A stretch of 64,000 nucleotides of DNA from UM-FILTER-47-13 sp964445195 (GTDB lineage Bacteria; Pseudomonadota; Alphaproteobacteria; Micavibrionales; Micavibrionaceae): the NCBI GenBank assembly GCA_964445195.1, contig CAYUKA010000007.1, positions 24,611 through 88,610 of the forward strand, in the 5' to 3' direction. The notes beneath the pieces are model-generated. The model saw only the letters and a list, made by a program, of their open reading frames with translations. It did not search any database and was not told the DNA's origin. The position numbers and the translations under genes are program-made. Positions 54,921 through 63,479 of the stretch are shown here, piece after piece (position 1 is the first letter of the stretch; each line of letters opens with the position of its first letter).

Positions 54921-55931
54921 CTAATCCGGCAGGGCATCAAAAGCAATCAGGGACCCGGAGATGACCAGGACCCACAAAAGGGTCAGCGGCAGGAATATCT
55001 TCCAGCCAAGGCGCATCAGCTGGTCATAACGGTAGCGGGGAAATGTCGCCCGCGCCCACAGGAAGAAGAACAATACCCCGGCCGTTTTCAGTGCAAACCA
55101 GATATAGCCCGGCACGATTTCCAGCGCGTCAATCCCGAAGGGCGGCAGCCAGCCGCCAAGAAACAGCACCGTTGTCATCGCGCTCATCAGGATCATATTG
55201 GCGTATTCGCCGAGGAAGAACAGCGCGAAGGTCATCGATGAGTATTCGACCATAAAGCCGCCGGACAGTTCCGACTCCCCTTCCGGCAAATCGAACGGCG
55301 CCCGATTGGTTTCGGCGAGGATCGAAATCAGGAACACAATAAACATCGGAAACAGAAGGATTTGCAGCCAGACCGGCCGCGGCGCCATCACAATATCGGT
55401 CAGGTTCAGCGAGCCGACGCAGAGCAGCACACAAACAATAATCAGGCCCATCGAGACTTCGTATGACACCATTTGCGAGGCCGAACGCAACCCGCCGAGG
55501 AAGGCGTAGCGGGAGTTAGAGGCCCAGCCCGCCATAATCACGCCATACACGCCCATCGAAGAAATCGCGACCAGGTACAGGATGCCGACATTAATATCCG
55601 CCAGCACCATCTGGTAATCGACCGGGATCACCGCCCAGGCGATCAGCGCCAGAGTAAACATCAGCATCGGCGCCAGCAGGAAGACGGGCCGGTTCGCCTG
55701 CGACGGGATAATCGTTTCCTTGGAAAACAGCTTCAGACCGTCGGCAATCGGCTGCAACAGCCCGAACGGCCCGACCGTCATCGGCCCCTGCCGCCGCTGC
55801 ATCGCCCCCAGCACCTTGCGCTCGAAATAAGTCAGGTAGGCCACCGAGAGCAGCACAAGCGTGACAATAACGCCGATCTGCACCAGCATAACCAGAAGCG
55901 GCCAGAGATACTGGGACCAGAGTTCAATCAT
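54921..55931 (-). CDS. nuoH: NADH-quinone oxidoreductase subunit H
   Basis: NuoH forms much of the quinone chamber and links redox chemistry to the proton pumps. The 336-residue protein has eight helices. Conserved motifs include YLTYFERKVLGAMQRRQGPM (about residues 32-51), PFGLLQPIADGLKLFSKE (about 55-72), ETNRAPFDLPEGESELSGGF (about 208-227) and RATFPRYRYDQLM (about 290-302). Its start overlaps the stop of the MazG-like gene by one base. Confidence 0.98.
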   Translation of the reverse strand: MIELWSQYLWPLLVMLVQIGVIVTLVLLSVAYLTYFERKVLGAMQRRQGPMTVGPFGLLQPIADGLKLFSKETIIPSQANRPVFLLAPMLMFTLALIAWAVIPVDYQMVLADINVGILYLVAISSMGVYGVIMAGWASNSRYAFLGGLRSASQMVSYEVSMGLIIVCVLLCVGSLNLTDIVMAPRPVWLQILLFPMFIVFLISILAETNRAPFDLPEGESELSGGFMVEYSSMTFALFFLGEYANMILMSAMTTVLFLGGWLPPFGIDALEIVPGYIWFALKTAGVLFFFLWARATFPRYRYDQLMRLGWKIFLPLTLLWVLVISGSLIAFDALPD

Positions 55932-56335
55932 CAGGCGGCCTTGTCTTTTTCAGTCTCAAGAAACCGGGCGATATCTGGCCTGAAGTAATCCGGCCCTTTG
56001 AGAATTTTGCCATCGCTCTCGCGCACTACCGGCTTGCCGTCAGCGCCGAGCTTACTCATGTTCGAGCGGTGCACTTCATCAAACGCCGCGTGTTTCAGGT
56101 GCTGCAGGCCAAACGACAAATACGCGCCGTCGAGGACATATTGCAGGTCGGTCAGCGCATCAAGCACCTCGACCAGGTCACCGTCTTTCAGCGCCTCTTG
56201 CAACTCTTCAAGTTCTTCTGCCAACAGGTTGATTCTTAAACGATTTGTCTTTTCGTCTGAAATGTCCGGCGTGTCTTTGACCGGCAGTCCAAACCCTTCG
56301 TGGAACTCCTGCACACTCTTAATTGTCTCGGTCAT
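55931..56335 (-). CDS. MazG-like nucleoside triphosphate pyrophosphohydrolase
   Basis: A 134-residue all-alpha NTP pyrophosphatase-type protein. The helix region LLAEELEELQEALKDGDLVE (about residues 37-56) followed by DALTDLQYVLDGAYL (about 59-73) gives the ExxE...ExxD metal-binding pattern of the MazG/HisE/dUTPase superfamily. Members hydrolyse non-canonical or excess NTPs to monophosphates. The closest resemblance is to short phage- and bacterial-type MazG or PRA-PH-like proteins; the substrate cannot be told. It shares one base with nuoG upstream and one with nuoH downstream, so it is fully built into the complex I operon, where such a gene is not expected. Confidence 0.82.
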   Translation of the reverse strand: MTETIKSVQEFHEGFGLPVKDTPDISDEKTNRLRINLLAEELEELQEALKDGDLVEVLDALTDLQYVLDGAYLSFGLQHLKHAAFDEVHRSNMSKLGADGKPVVRESDGKILKGPDYFRPDIARFLETEKDKAA

Positions 56336-58380
56336 TACTCCGCTGCCTCCGCTTGTTGTGACGCGCCGGATGCATTAGGTCGCAGGATTTGCGCTGTGCA
56401 GGCCTGCATCGTTGCCGACGCTCTGGTGATCGCATTCGTCATATAAAAATTTTCAACCGGTGTCTTAAAATCATCCGGCAACACTTTGCCCTTACTACCA
56501 AATTTTTTCCAGGGTGCGGCAGGAAGAACATCAATATCATCCAGATGCGGCCACTCTGTAACGATCCGGTCACGCAGCTGCAAATGCGTGTCATACGGTA
56601 GCGGTTTGCCTGCATAACCGGACAGGGCGCGCATAATCTTCCAGTCCTCGCGCGCCTCGCCCGGCGGGAAGACAGCGCGCCGCGCCCTTTGCACGCGCCC
56701 TTCAGCATTCACATACAGCGCGTCCTTTTCTGTATAGGCTGCGCCGGGCAGGATCACATCGGCGCGGTGCGCCCCGGCGTCACCATGATGCCCCTGATAA
56801 ATTACGAAGCTTTTCGGATTCAGCAGGTCCAAATCAAAGTCATCAGCGCCGAGCAGGTAAACCACATCCATTTTGGCAAGATCGAAGCCGTCCTTGCTAT
56901 AGAATCCGACATCAAGCGCACCAACCCGCGACGCCGCCGTGTGCAGCACATTAAAACCGTTCCAGTCCCCGGCAATCATGTCAAACGTATCCGCCGTTTC
57001 ACGCGCCAGATACTGAATCGCCTCACCGTCTTCGCGCTGCAAGGCCCCCATGCCCAGCACCAGCATAGGCTTTTCAGCTTCCTTCAGCACTTTGGCAAAG
57101 CCGCCTTTCGCTTTCAGCAACGCTTCAAGGTCTTTCGGACCGGTACCCAGATGCTCATACGGGTACGTTAAATCATGCGCTTCGCCGATAAGGCCGACTT
57201 TCACACGCTTGCGCAGCCACGTTTTGCGGATCCGGGCATTGACCATCGCGGCTTCCCAGCGCGGGTTCGTTCCCACCAGCAGAATAGCGTCAGCGTCCTC
57301 AATCCCCGCAATACCGGTATTGAACAGATAACCGGCCCGCTCCGCCGGGTCAAAGAATGCACCGTCAATCCGGCATTCAAGGTTCGGCGTATTAAGATAA
57401 TCTTTGAGCGCGACCATCGCCTCAATATCGGCCATATCGCCGGCCAGCGCCGCCAGCTTGCCCTTCTTCGCTGTTTTAACCTTATCGGCAACCAGCGCCA
57501 GCGCCTCATCCCATGTCGCCTCTTCAAACTTGCCCTTGTCATTGCGGATCCACGGCCGGTCAAGACGCCGGGTTTTCAGGCCGTCATAGGCGAAACGGGT
57601 CTTATCGCTGATCCATTCCTCGTTAATATCCTCATGCAACCGCGGCAAGACGCGCATCACCTCACCGCCGCGCGAATCGACACGTATATTACTGCCGACC
57701 GCATCATGGACATCAATGGTTTCGGTCTTGGTCAATTCCCAGGCCCGCGCCTTGAAGGCATAAGGCTTGGACGTCAGCGCCCCGACAGGACAGATATCAA
57801 TCATGTTGCCCGAAAGCTCCGAAGCAATCGACTTCTCAATGAAGGTGTCAATCTCGACATCCTCGCCCCGGTGCAACAGGCCCAGCTCGGTCATACCGGC
57901 GATTTCCTCACCGAAACGTACGCAGCGCGTACACTGGATACAGCGCGTCATGATTGTTTTGATCAGCGGTCCGATTTCCTTGTTCGGCACGGCGCGCTTG
58001 TTCTCGTGATAGCGCGAGCGATCAAAGCCATAGGCCATCGCCTGATCCTGCAGGTCGCATTCCCCGCCCTGGTCACAGATCGGGCAGTCCAGCGGGTGGT
58101 TAATCAGCAGGAACTCCATGACGCCCTTGCGCGCCTTTTTGACCATCGGCGAATCGGTATGCACCACCATATCATCGGCACAGGCCATCGCGCAGGACGC
58201 CACCGGCTTCGGCGGACCGCCTTCAACCTCGACCAGGCACATACGGCAGTTCGCCGGCACTGACAGCCGGTCATGGTAACAAAAGCGCGGAATCTCGATA
58301 CCAAGCTTCTCGGCCGCCTGGATAATAGACGTTCCCGGCTCGACCTCGACTTCCATTCCGTTGATTGTCAGTTTAGGCAT
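56335..58380 (-). CDS. nuoG: NADH-quinone oxidoreductase subunit G
   Basis: NuoG is the largest peripheral-arm subunit and holds one 2Fe-2S and two 4Fe-4S clusters. The 681-residue protein has an N-terminal ferredoxin domain (CYHDRLSVPANCRMC at about residues 34-48, plus a later Cys). HPLDCPICDQGGECDLQDQA (about 94-113) and CIQCTRCVRFGEEIAG (about 147-162) follow. Then comes a molybdopterin-oxidoreductase-like domain without a cofactor, as usual for NuoG. Length is typical of alphaproteobacteria. It starts 9 bases after nuoF. Confidence 0.97.
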   Translation of the reverse strand: MPKLTINGMEVEVEPGTSIIQAAEKLGIEIPRFCYHDRLSVPANCRMCLVEVEGGPPKPVASCAMACADDMVVHTDSPMVKKARKGVMEFLLINHPLDCPICDQGGECDLQDQAMAYGFDRSRYHENKRAVPNKEIGPLIKTIMTRCIQCTRCVRFGEEIAGMTELGLLHRGEDVEIDTFIEKSIASELSGNMIDICPVGALTSKPYAFKARAWELTKTETIDVHDAVGSNIRVDSRGGEVMRVLPRLHEDINEEWISDKTRFAYDGLKTRRLDRPWIRNDKGKFEEATWDEALALVADKVKTAKKGKLAALAGDMADIEAMVALKDYLNTPNLECRIDGAFFDPAERAGYLFNTGIAGIEDADAILLVGTNPRWEAAMVNARIRKTWLRKRVKVGLIGEAHDLTYPYEHLGTGPKDLEALLKAKGGFAKVLKEAEKPMLVLGMGALQREDGEAIQYLARETADTFDMIAGDWNGFNVLHTAASRVGALDVGFYSKDGFDLAKMDVVYLLGADDFDLDLLNPKSFVIYQGHHGDAGAHRADVILPGAAYTEKDALYVNAEGRVQRARRAVFPPGEAREDWKIMRALSGYAGKPLPYDTHLQLRDRIVTEWPHLDDIDVLPAAPWKKFGSKGKVLPDDFKTPVENFYMTNAITRASATMQACTAQILRPNASGASQQAEAAE

Positions 58381-58389
58381 AGTGATCCT

Positions 58390-59673
58390 TTACGCCGCCG
58401 CTTTCCTGTACTCCATGATACGCGTTTCCATCTCCGGGCGGAAGTGGCGGATCAATCCCTGAATCGGCCAGGCCGACGCATCGCCGTGGGCGCAAATCGT
58501 ATGGCCTTCGATCTCGCCGCACACTTCCAGCAGCATATCAATTTCCTCGACGCTCGCATCACCCTTGACCATACGGGTCATCACCCGCCACAGCCAGCCG
58601 GTGCCCTCGCGGCACGGTGTACACTGGCCACAGCTTTCATGCATATAGAAATAAGACAGCCGGGCGATGGCGTAAATAATATCGGTCGATTGATCCATGA
58701 CAATCACCGCCGCGGTGCCAAGGCCGCTTCGGACCTCACGCAGCGAGTCAAAGTCCATCAGCACGGTATCACAAATATCTTTCGGCAATAACGGCGTGGA
58801 CGAACCACCGGGAATAATTGCCTTTAGATTGTCCCAGCCGCCGCGCACCCCGCCGGCATGCTTTTCAACCAGCTCCCGCAGCGGGATACCCATCTCCTCC
58901 TCGACATTGCAGGGCTGCTCGACATGGCCGGAGATACAAAACAGCTTGGTGCCGGTGTTCTTCTCATCCTTACCCAGCGACGCAAACCAGGCGCCGCCGC
59001 GCCGCAGGATCGCCGGGGCGCTTGCAATTGTCTCCACATTATTGACCGTGGTCGGGCAGGCATAAAGCCCGGCCATCGCCGGGAATGGCGGCTTGTTACG
59101 CGGTTCGCCTTTCCTGCCCTCAAGGCTGTTCAGCAGCGCCGTTTCCTCACCGCAGATATAAGCCCCGGCACCGCGATGCAGGATCACATCGAAATCCCAG
59201 CCCGAGCCGGCGGCGTTCTTGCCCAACAGGCCGGCATCATAAGCCTCATGAATAGCCTCAACCAGCGTCGAGCCTTCATTATAGAACTCACCGCGAATAT
59301 AAATGTATGCAGCATGCGCGCCCATCGCGAACCCGGCCAGCAACGCCCCTTCGAGCAGCTTATGCGGGTCGTGACGCATAATGTCACGGTCCTTGCATGT
59401 ACCCGGCTCCGATTCATCAGCATTAATAACAAGATAGTGCGGCTTGGCGGTCTTTTCCGGATCAGGCATAAACGACCATTTCAGGCCGGTCGGGAAACCT
59501 GCGCCCCCGCGCCCGCGCAGCCCGGACGCTTTCATTTCCTCGATAATCCAGTCCCTGCCTTTTTTAATCAGCGCCGCCGTGCCGTCCCAATCACCCCGTT
59601 TACGGGCGTATTCAAGGGTATGCGGCTCCCAGCCATACAGATTTGTGAAAATACGATCTTTGTCGTCGAGCAT
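58390..59673 (-). CDS. nuoF: NADH-quinone oxidoreductase subunit F
   Basis: NuoF binds NADH and FMN and carries cluster N3, where electrons enter complex I. The 427-residue protein has the NADH-binding GLRGRGGAGFPTGLKW (about residues 52-67), the FMN-binding NADESEPGTCKDRDIM (about 83-98) and GAGAYICGEETALLNSLEG (about 170-188). The cluster ligands are in ESCGQCTPCREG (about 346-357) plus a later Cys near 398. It overlaps the GNAT gene by one base; nuoE is one gene further up, not adjacent as usual. Confidence 0.98.
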   Translation of the reverse strand: MLDDKDRIFTNLYGWEPHTLEYARKRGDWDGTAALIKKGRDWIIEEMKASGLRGRGGAGFPTGLKWSFMPDPEKTAKPHYLVINADESEPGTCKDRDIMRHDPHKLLEGALLAGFAMGAHAAYIYIRGEFYNEGSTLVEAIHEAYDAGLLGKNAAGSGWDFDVILHRGAGAYICGEETALLNSLEGRKGEPRNKPPFPAMAGLYACPTTVNNVETIASAPAILRRGGAWFASLGKDEKNTGTKLFCISGHVEQPCNVEEEMGIPLRELVEKHAGGVRGGWDNLKAIIPGGSSTPLLPKDICDTVLMDFDSLREVRSGLGTAAVIVMDQSTDIIYAIARLSYFYMHESCGQCTPCREGTGWLWRVMTRMVKGDASVEEIDMLLEVCGEIEGHTICAHGDASAWPIQGLIRHFRPEMETRIMEYRKAAA

Positions 59674-60140
59674 CAGGCAACCTTATCTTCCAGCCATTGC
59701 ACAAATAAATGATGGGGCAAATGTTCCGCTTCCAACTTGGAAAAAAAACCGATTGATTCATCACGGTTTGGGTTAGCAACCCAGCACATGCAACCTGACT
59801 GTTTTTCTGTCGCATCATTCTTCACCGTATCCATTAACAAAGTACCGCCGCCCTGCCGCCGGGAATCAGGATGAACAAACAGATCGCAAATATAACATTT
59901 ATCCAGCCGGGTTTTTATAGAAGGCGCATAATAATACAGAACATAACCAACAAGCCGGGCTGTTTCCTCATCGCGCAGAGCAAATCCTTGTAAAGCTGTG
60001 GAATCTGACAATAGTGACTGCCAGTTAGACTCGGGGATATCGTCACGCCCGTTCTCCCTGGCCCAGGGATCGGCCATATCCAACAAAGTCAGGAAATTTT
60101 CCCGGTCATCGGCTTTAAAACCATCCACCACAAAATTCAT
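59673..60140 (-). CDS. GNAT-family N-acetyltransferase inside the nuo operon
   Basis: A 155-residue GNAT protein. Motif A, DLFVHPDSRRQGGGTLLMDT (about residues 86-105), has the acetyl-CoA pyrophosphate-binding R-R-Q-G-G-G. The C-terminal motif B region contains WVANPNRDESIGFFSKLEAE (about 118-137). Substrate specificity is not visible; it could be an amine, amino acid, or protein N-epsilon or N-alpha group. It overlaps nuoE by four bases (ATGA) and nuoF by one, so it is translated in step with complex I. nuoE and nuoF are directly adjacent in most organisms, which makes this insertion unusual. Confidence 0.88.
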   Translation of the reverse strand: MNFVVDGFKADDRENFLTLLDMADPWARENGRDDIPESNWQSLLSDSTALQGFALRDEETARLVGYVLYYYAPSIKTRLDKCYICDLFVHPDSRRQGGGTLLMDTVKNDATEKQSGCMCWVANPNRDESIGFFSKLEAEHLPHHLFVQWLEDKVA

Positions 60141-60793
60141 GCCACACCCGCCTTCTTTGCCCGTTCCTGCAACGTCGTCGGCCCCGAAAGCGCCATCGAG
60201 CCTTTGCGTCCTGTCTGCGAGCCCGCAGGAACTTCCTTGCCCTCCGCCAACGCCGTAAGGATTTCCACCATACGCTCCGGTGTTAAATCTTCGTAATATT
60301 CATCATTGATTTGCGCCATCGGCGCATTCACGCAAGCCCCGAGGCATTCCACCTCGATCATCGTAAACAAACCGTCCCTGGTAGTCTCACCGACCTGAAT
60401 CTTCAGGTATTTTTCCGCCGCCTTGACGATATCAGCCGAACCGCATAACCAGCATGGCGTTGTGGTACAAAGCTGTACGAGGTATTTACCAACCGGTGCC
60501 AGATTGTACATCGAATAAAAGGTTGCTACCTCGTACACCTTAACCGGCGGCTGGTCGATAATGCGGGCGATCTCATCCATCGCCGCCCGCGGGATCCAGC
60601 CGCCATAAGGCGACTCGGCTTTTTCGCCGTCTTCAGCCACCTGGCGCTGCGCCAGATCAAGCAGCGGCATCACCGCACTGCGCCGTCCAACACCGGCCGG
60701 GTAACGGGACAAAACATCCTCAACCTTCTTCTGGTCACGGAAGCTAAAACTTTCCGGCTGGTAATCAGCGTTCAAATCAAAAGGTTTCTTCAC
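60137..60793 (-). CDS. nuoE: NADH-quinone oxidoreductase subunit E (2Fe-2S)
   Basis: NuoE holds cluster N1a in the NADH-dehydrogenase module. The 218-residue thioredoxin-like protein has the ligand pairs in CTTTPCWLCGSADI (about residues 103-116) and VECLGACVNAPM (about 143-154). MYNLAPVGKYLVQ precedes the first pair. A C-terminal extension of about 45 residues, rich in Gly, Ser and Lys, is common in alphaproteobacteria. It overlaps nuoD by four bases and the acetyltransferase by four. Confidence 0.96.
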   Translation of the reverse strand: MKKPFDLNADYQPESFSFRDQKKVEDVLSRYPAGVGRRSAVMPLLDLAQRQVAEDGEKAESPYGGWIPRAAMDEIARIIDQPPVKVYEVATFYSMYNLAPVGKYLVQLCTTTPCWLCGSADIVKAAEKYLKIQVGETTRDGLFTMIEVECLGACVNAPMAQINDEYYEDLTPERMVEILTALAEGKEVPAGSQTGRKGSMALSGPTTLQERAKKAGVA

Positions 60794-62001
60794 CGGTCAA
60801 TCTCCCCAAACACAATATCCATCGACCCGATAATCGACACTGTATCGGCCAACATATGCCCTTTGGAAGAGAAATCAAGCGCCTGTAGATGGGCAAAACC
60901 GGGCGCGCGGATGCGGCAGCGATAGGGCTTGTTCGAGCCGTCAGAAACAAGATACACGCCGAACTCGCCCTTTGGCGCTTCAACGGCGGCATAGGTTTCG
61001 CCTGCCGGCACATGGAAGCCCTCGGTGTAAAGTTTGAAATGATGAATCAGGGCCTCCATCGACCCCTTCATCTCGGCCCGCGGCGGCGGTGCGATTTTGT
61101 AATCATCGACCATCACCGGGCCGGAGGGCATCTTATCAAGGCATTGCTTCATCAGCTTCATCGACTGCCGCATCTCTTCCATCCTTATGAGATAACGCGC
61201 ATAGCAATCACCAGTCTTGCCAACGGGGATATCGAAATCAAGCTCATCATAAACCTCGTACGGCTGCGCTTTACGCAGATCCCATGCCAAGCCGGAAGCG
61301 CGCAGCATCGGGCCGGTATAACCCCAGTCCTGGGCTTCTTCGGCACTGGTCGTCCCGATATCAACGGTCCGCTGCTTAAATATCCGGTTATCCGTTAACA
61401 GGGAATCAAGGTCGTCAATCACCTTGCCGATCGAGTTCTCCGCCCAGTCATACATATCCTCAGCCAGGCCGGCCGGCAGGTCATAGCGGACGCCGCCGGG
61501 CCGGAAATAGTTAGCATGCAGCCGCGCCCCGCAAACACGGTCGTAAAACTCCATCCCCTTCTCGCGTTCCTCGAACGCCCATAGAGACGGTGTAATTGCC
61601 CCCACATCAAGGGCAAAGGTCGTAATGTTCAGAAGATGGTTCAAGATTCTCGTTAATTCCGAAAACAGAACACGAATGTAAGAGGCCCGCTCCGGCACCG
61701 TAATACCGAGTAAGCGTTCCGTCGCCAGGGCGAAGGCATGCTCCTGGTTCATCGGGCTGACATAATCGAGGCGATCAAAATACGGCACGGCCTGCACATA
61801 GGTCTTGTACTCAATCAGCTTTTCCGTGCCACGGTGCAGCAGGCCGATATGCGGATCGGCGCGCTCAACCACCTCGCCTTCCATCTCCAGCACGAGACGC
61901 AGGACACCGTGCGCCGCCGGGTGCTGCGGCCCGAAATTCATCGTATAGGGCCGGATTTGCGTTTCTGCGGTAATCTCAATTTTGTCAGTTGTACTCGTCA
62001 T
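60790..62001 (-). CDS. nuoD: NADH-quinone oxidoreductase subunit D
   Basis: NuoD is the 49-kDa-type subunit that lines the quinone-binding site. The 403-residue protein has the N-terminal loop MNFGPQHPAAHGVLRLVLE (about residues 21-39), with the quinone-contacting His. It also has HIGLLHRGTEKLIE (about 56-69), YFDRLDYVSPMNQEHAFALA (about 80-99) and the C-terminal hydrogenase-like SIIGSMDIVFGEIDR end. It starts nine bases after the nuoC stop. NuoC and NuoD are separate proteins, not fused. Confidence 0.98.
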   Translation of the reverse strand: MTSTTDKIEITAETQIRPYTMNFGPQHPAAHGVLRLVLEMEGEVVERADPHIGLLHRGTEKLIEYKTYVQAVPYFDRLDYVSPMNQEHAFALATERLLGITVPERASYIRVLFSELTRILNHLLNITTFALDVGAITPSLWAFEEREKGMEFYDRVCGARLHANYFRPGGVRYDLPAGLAEDMYDWAENSIGKVIDDLDSLLTDNRIFKQRTVDIGTTSAEEAQDWGYTGPMLRASGLAWDLRKAQPYEVYDELDFDIPVGKTGDCYARYLIRMEEMRQSMKLMKQCLDKMPSGPVMVDDYKIAPPPRAEMKGSMEALIHHFKLYTEGFHVPAGETYAAVEAPKGEFGVYLVSDGSNKPYRCRIRAPGFAHLQALDFSSKGHMLADTVSIIGSMDIVFGEIDR

Positions 62002-62010
62002 GATACGCGG

Positions 62011-62667
62011 CTATCCCGTTTTCTTGTCATCGTCGCGGTAGTCTTTCCAGCCCACAGACGGCTTCACGCCCTTCTCGTCGCCGGGCAGCTGGATATCGGT
62101 CATACCCTCCCACGGGCTGAGAAAGTCGAAACGGCGGAAATCCTGGTTCAGTGTCACCGGCTCATAGACAACGCGCCGCAGTTCGTTATCATAGCGCAGC
62201 TCGACATAACCGGTCAGCGGGAATTCCTTGCGCAGCGGGTGCCCTTCAAAGCCATAGTCGGTCAGGATCCGCCGCAAGTCAGGATGACCGGCGAAATAAA
62301 TCCCGAACATATCCCAGACTTCGCGCTCATACCAGTTCGCAGCGCTGAATACACCGGTCGCCGTTGGCACCGGCGTTTCGGCATCAGTCGAGATTTTTAC
62401 GCATACGCGGTTATTCTGCGATAGTGATAACAGCTGGTAAACCACCTCAAACCGCTCCGGACGCTCCGGGTAATCGACAGCGGTAATATCAATCAGCATG
62501 GTAAAGGCGCATTCACGGTCATCGCGCAGGAACTGTAAAACCCGGTCAATCTGGCCGCGCTGCGCGCTCAGAAAGATTACACCATGCGCAATGTCATGGC
62601 TGCTGACCACACCTTCCAGCTGTTCAGCAATATGTTCGGCCAGATCCAGAAGGGCTTCGTTAGACAT
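62011..62667 (-). CDS. nuoC: NADH-quinone oxidoreductase subunit C
   Basis: NuoC is the 30-kDa-type subunit that packs against NuoD and NuoB. The 218-residue protein carries the family signature NWYEREVWDMFGIYFAGHPD (about residues 111-130), followed by LRRILTDYGFEGHPLRKEFP. It is the first nuo gene of the block. In ordinary operons nuoA and nuoB precede nuoC, but here a terminator and two unrelated genes do. A predicted promoter at 62715-62743 serves nuoC directly. Confidence 0.97.
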   Translation of the reverse strand: MSNEALLDLAEHIAEQLEGVVSSHDIAHGVIFLSAQRGQIDRVLQFLRDDRECAFTMLIDITAVDYPERPERFEVVYQLLSLSQNNRVCVKISTDAETPVPTATGVFSAANWYEREVWDMFGIYFAGHPDLRRILTDYGFEGHPLRKEFPLTGYVELRYDNELRRVVYEPVTLNQDFRRFDFLSPWEGMTDIQLPGDEKGVKPSVGWKDYRDDDKKTG

Positions 62668-62697
62668 GAAACTTCGACTATCCGTGCATACAGAGAA

Positions 62698-62736
62698 TAA
62701 AAAAGGACAGGCCTACTATAATCAGCCTGTCGTCCT
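62698..62736 (-). terminator. Terminator of the 196-residue protein gene, upstream of nuoC
   Basis: On the minus strand a GACAGGC/GCCTGTC stem (62706-62731) with a 12-base loop is followed by CTTTTTTATT. Alternative outer pairing (AGGAC with GTCCT) would extend it with a bulge. It lies 48-73 bases past the upstream gene's stop and before nuoC. Confidence 0.75.
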
Positions 62737-62743
62737 GTTTCAA
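62715..62743 (-). promoter_or_regulatory. Predicted nuoC-I operon promoter, nested in the terminator
   Basis: On the minus strand, TTGAAA (62738-62743, 5 of 6) and TATAGT (62715-62720, 5 of 6) are 17 bases apart. Transcription would start near 62708, about 40 bases before nuoC. The -10 element lies in the loop of the terminator hairpin. Confidence 0.6.
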
Positions 62744-62778
62744 AAGAAATGTATAGAATACAGTCGAATTCCTGCGCT

Positions 62779-63369
62779 TTACACGCTAATGCCTTCAGCC
62801 TGCGGCGGTGCCGCCGGGCTTGGTGTGTCCGGGGCCGCATCCAGTTCCGGCTGCTGTTGTTGCTGCTCAAGCGATTGAACAGCCTCGATCGCCGTTTTCA
62901 TCGCATCCATTGCCTTGCCGTCTAATAAATCCGTTTCTAGCTGTTCAGGCGTGTATGCTTCTAGTTCCGTGCCCGCGTCTTGAGCCTCGGTGCGCCGCTC
63001 ATCCATAATTTCCTGAACCATGCCTTCAACGGCTACACCTAGCTCCTGATCTTTGATACCCCTGACATCTTCGGCATCCCGTGGGCGCCGGATATCCGGG
63101 TCGCCATAGCGATCCATCTCAGACACAATATTGTGAAGTGGATTACCCTCGGAGTCACTATCAAGAAGTGTCTGAACCCTATCGTTAAGTTGCGTTGCCA
63201 AATTAGATAGAAAGTGTTCGGGGTTGGCGAGGCCGCGTTCGGCGATCACGTCGCTCCATTCGCTAGCCGGATGACTATCGAGCAGTTCCTTGGCCGTGAC
63301 ACCGTTACCAGCATCCGCTTGTAGCACAAATGTATCACTTACCGGTTGCACGCCCTCTAAGCCCGCCAT
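62779..63369 (-). CDS. Unrecognised acidic protein with Gln-rich C-terminal region
   Basis: A 196-residue soluble, strongly acidic protein with no signal peptide, Cys or recognised domain. It starts MAGLEGVQPVSDTFVLQADA. The middle is rich in Asp, Glu and Arg (MDRYGDPDIRRPRDAEDVRG at about residues 85-104). A helical part (VEGMVQEIMDERRTEAQD) precedes a short poly-Gln stretch (EQQQQQPELD, about 168-177) and a Pro/Ala tail ending EGISV. It occupies the place where nuoB would be expected. It has its own terminator and an AT-rich upstream region. Function unknown. Confidence 0.65.
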   Translation of the reverse strand: MAGLEGVQPVSDTFVLQADAGNGVTAKELLDSHPASEWSDVIAERGLANPEHFLSNLATQLNDRVQTLLDSDSEGNPLHNIVSEMDRYGDPDIRRPRDAEDVRGIKDQELGVAVEGMVQEIMDERRTEAQDAGTELEAYTPEQLETDLLDGKAMDAMKTAIEAVQSLEQQQQQPELDAAPDTPSPAAPPQAEGISV

Positions 63370-63479
63370 AACACACCTCTATTTTTTTCATATTATTTAC
63401 CGTATGAATATAGTGACGGAAAAATATTAACATAAAGTAAACACCTCTCCATCGCCTGCAAGGCTGGCATTTTTATGCT

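Noticed and set aside
57175..58263. Plus-strand open frame of about 362 codons opposite nuoG
   Set aside because: Shadow of the conserved NuoG N-terminal half, with no independent coding evidence.
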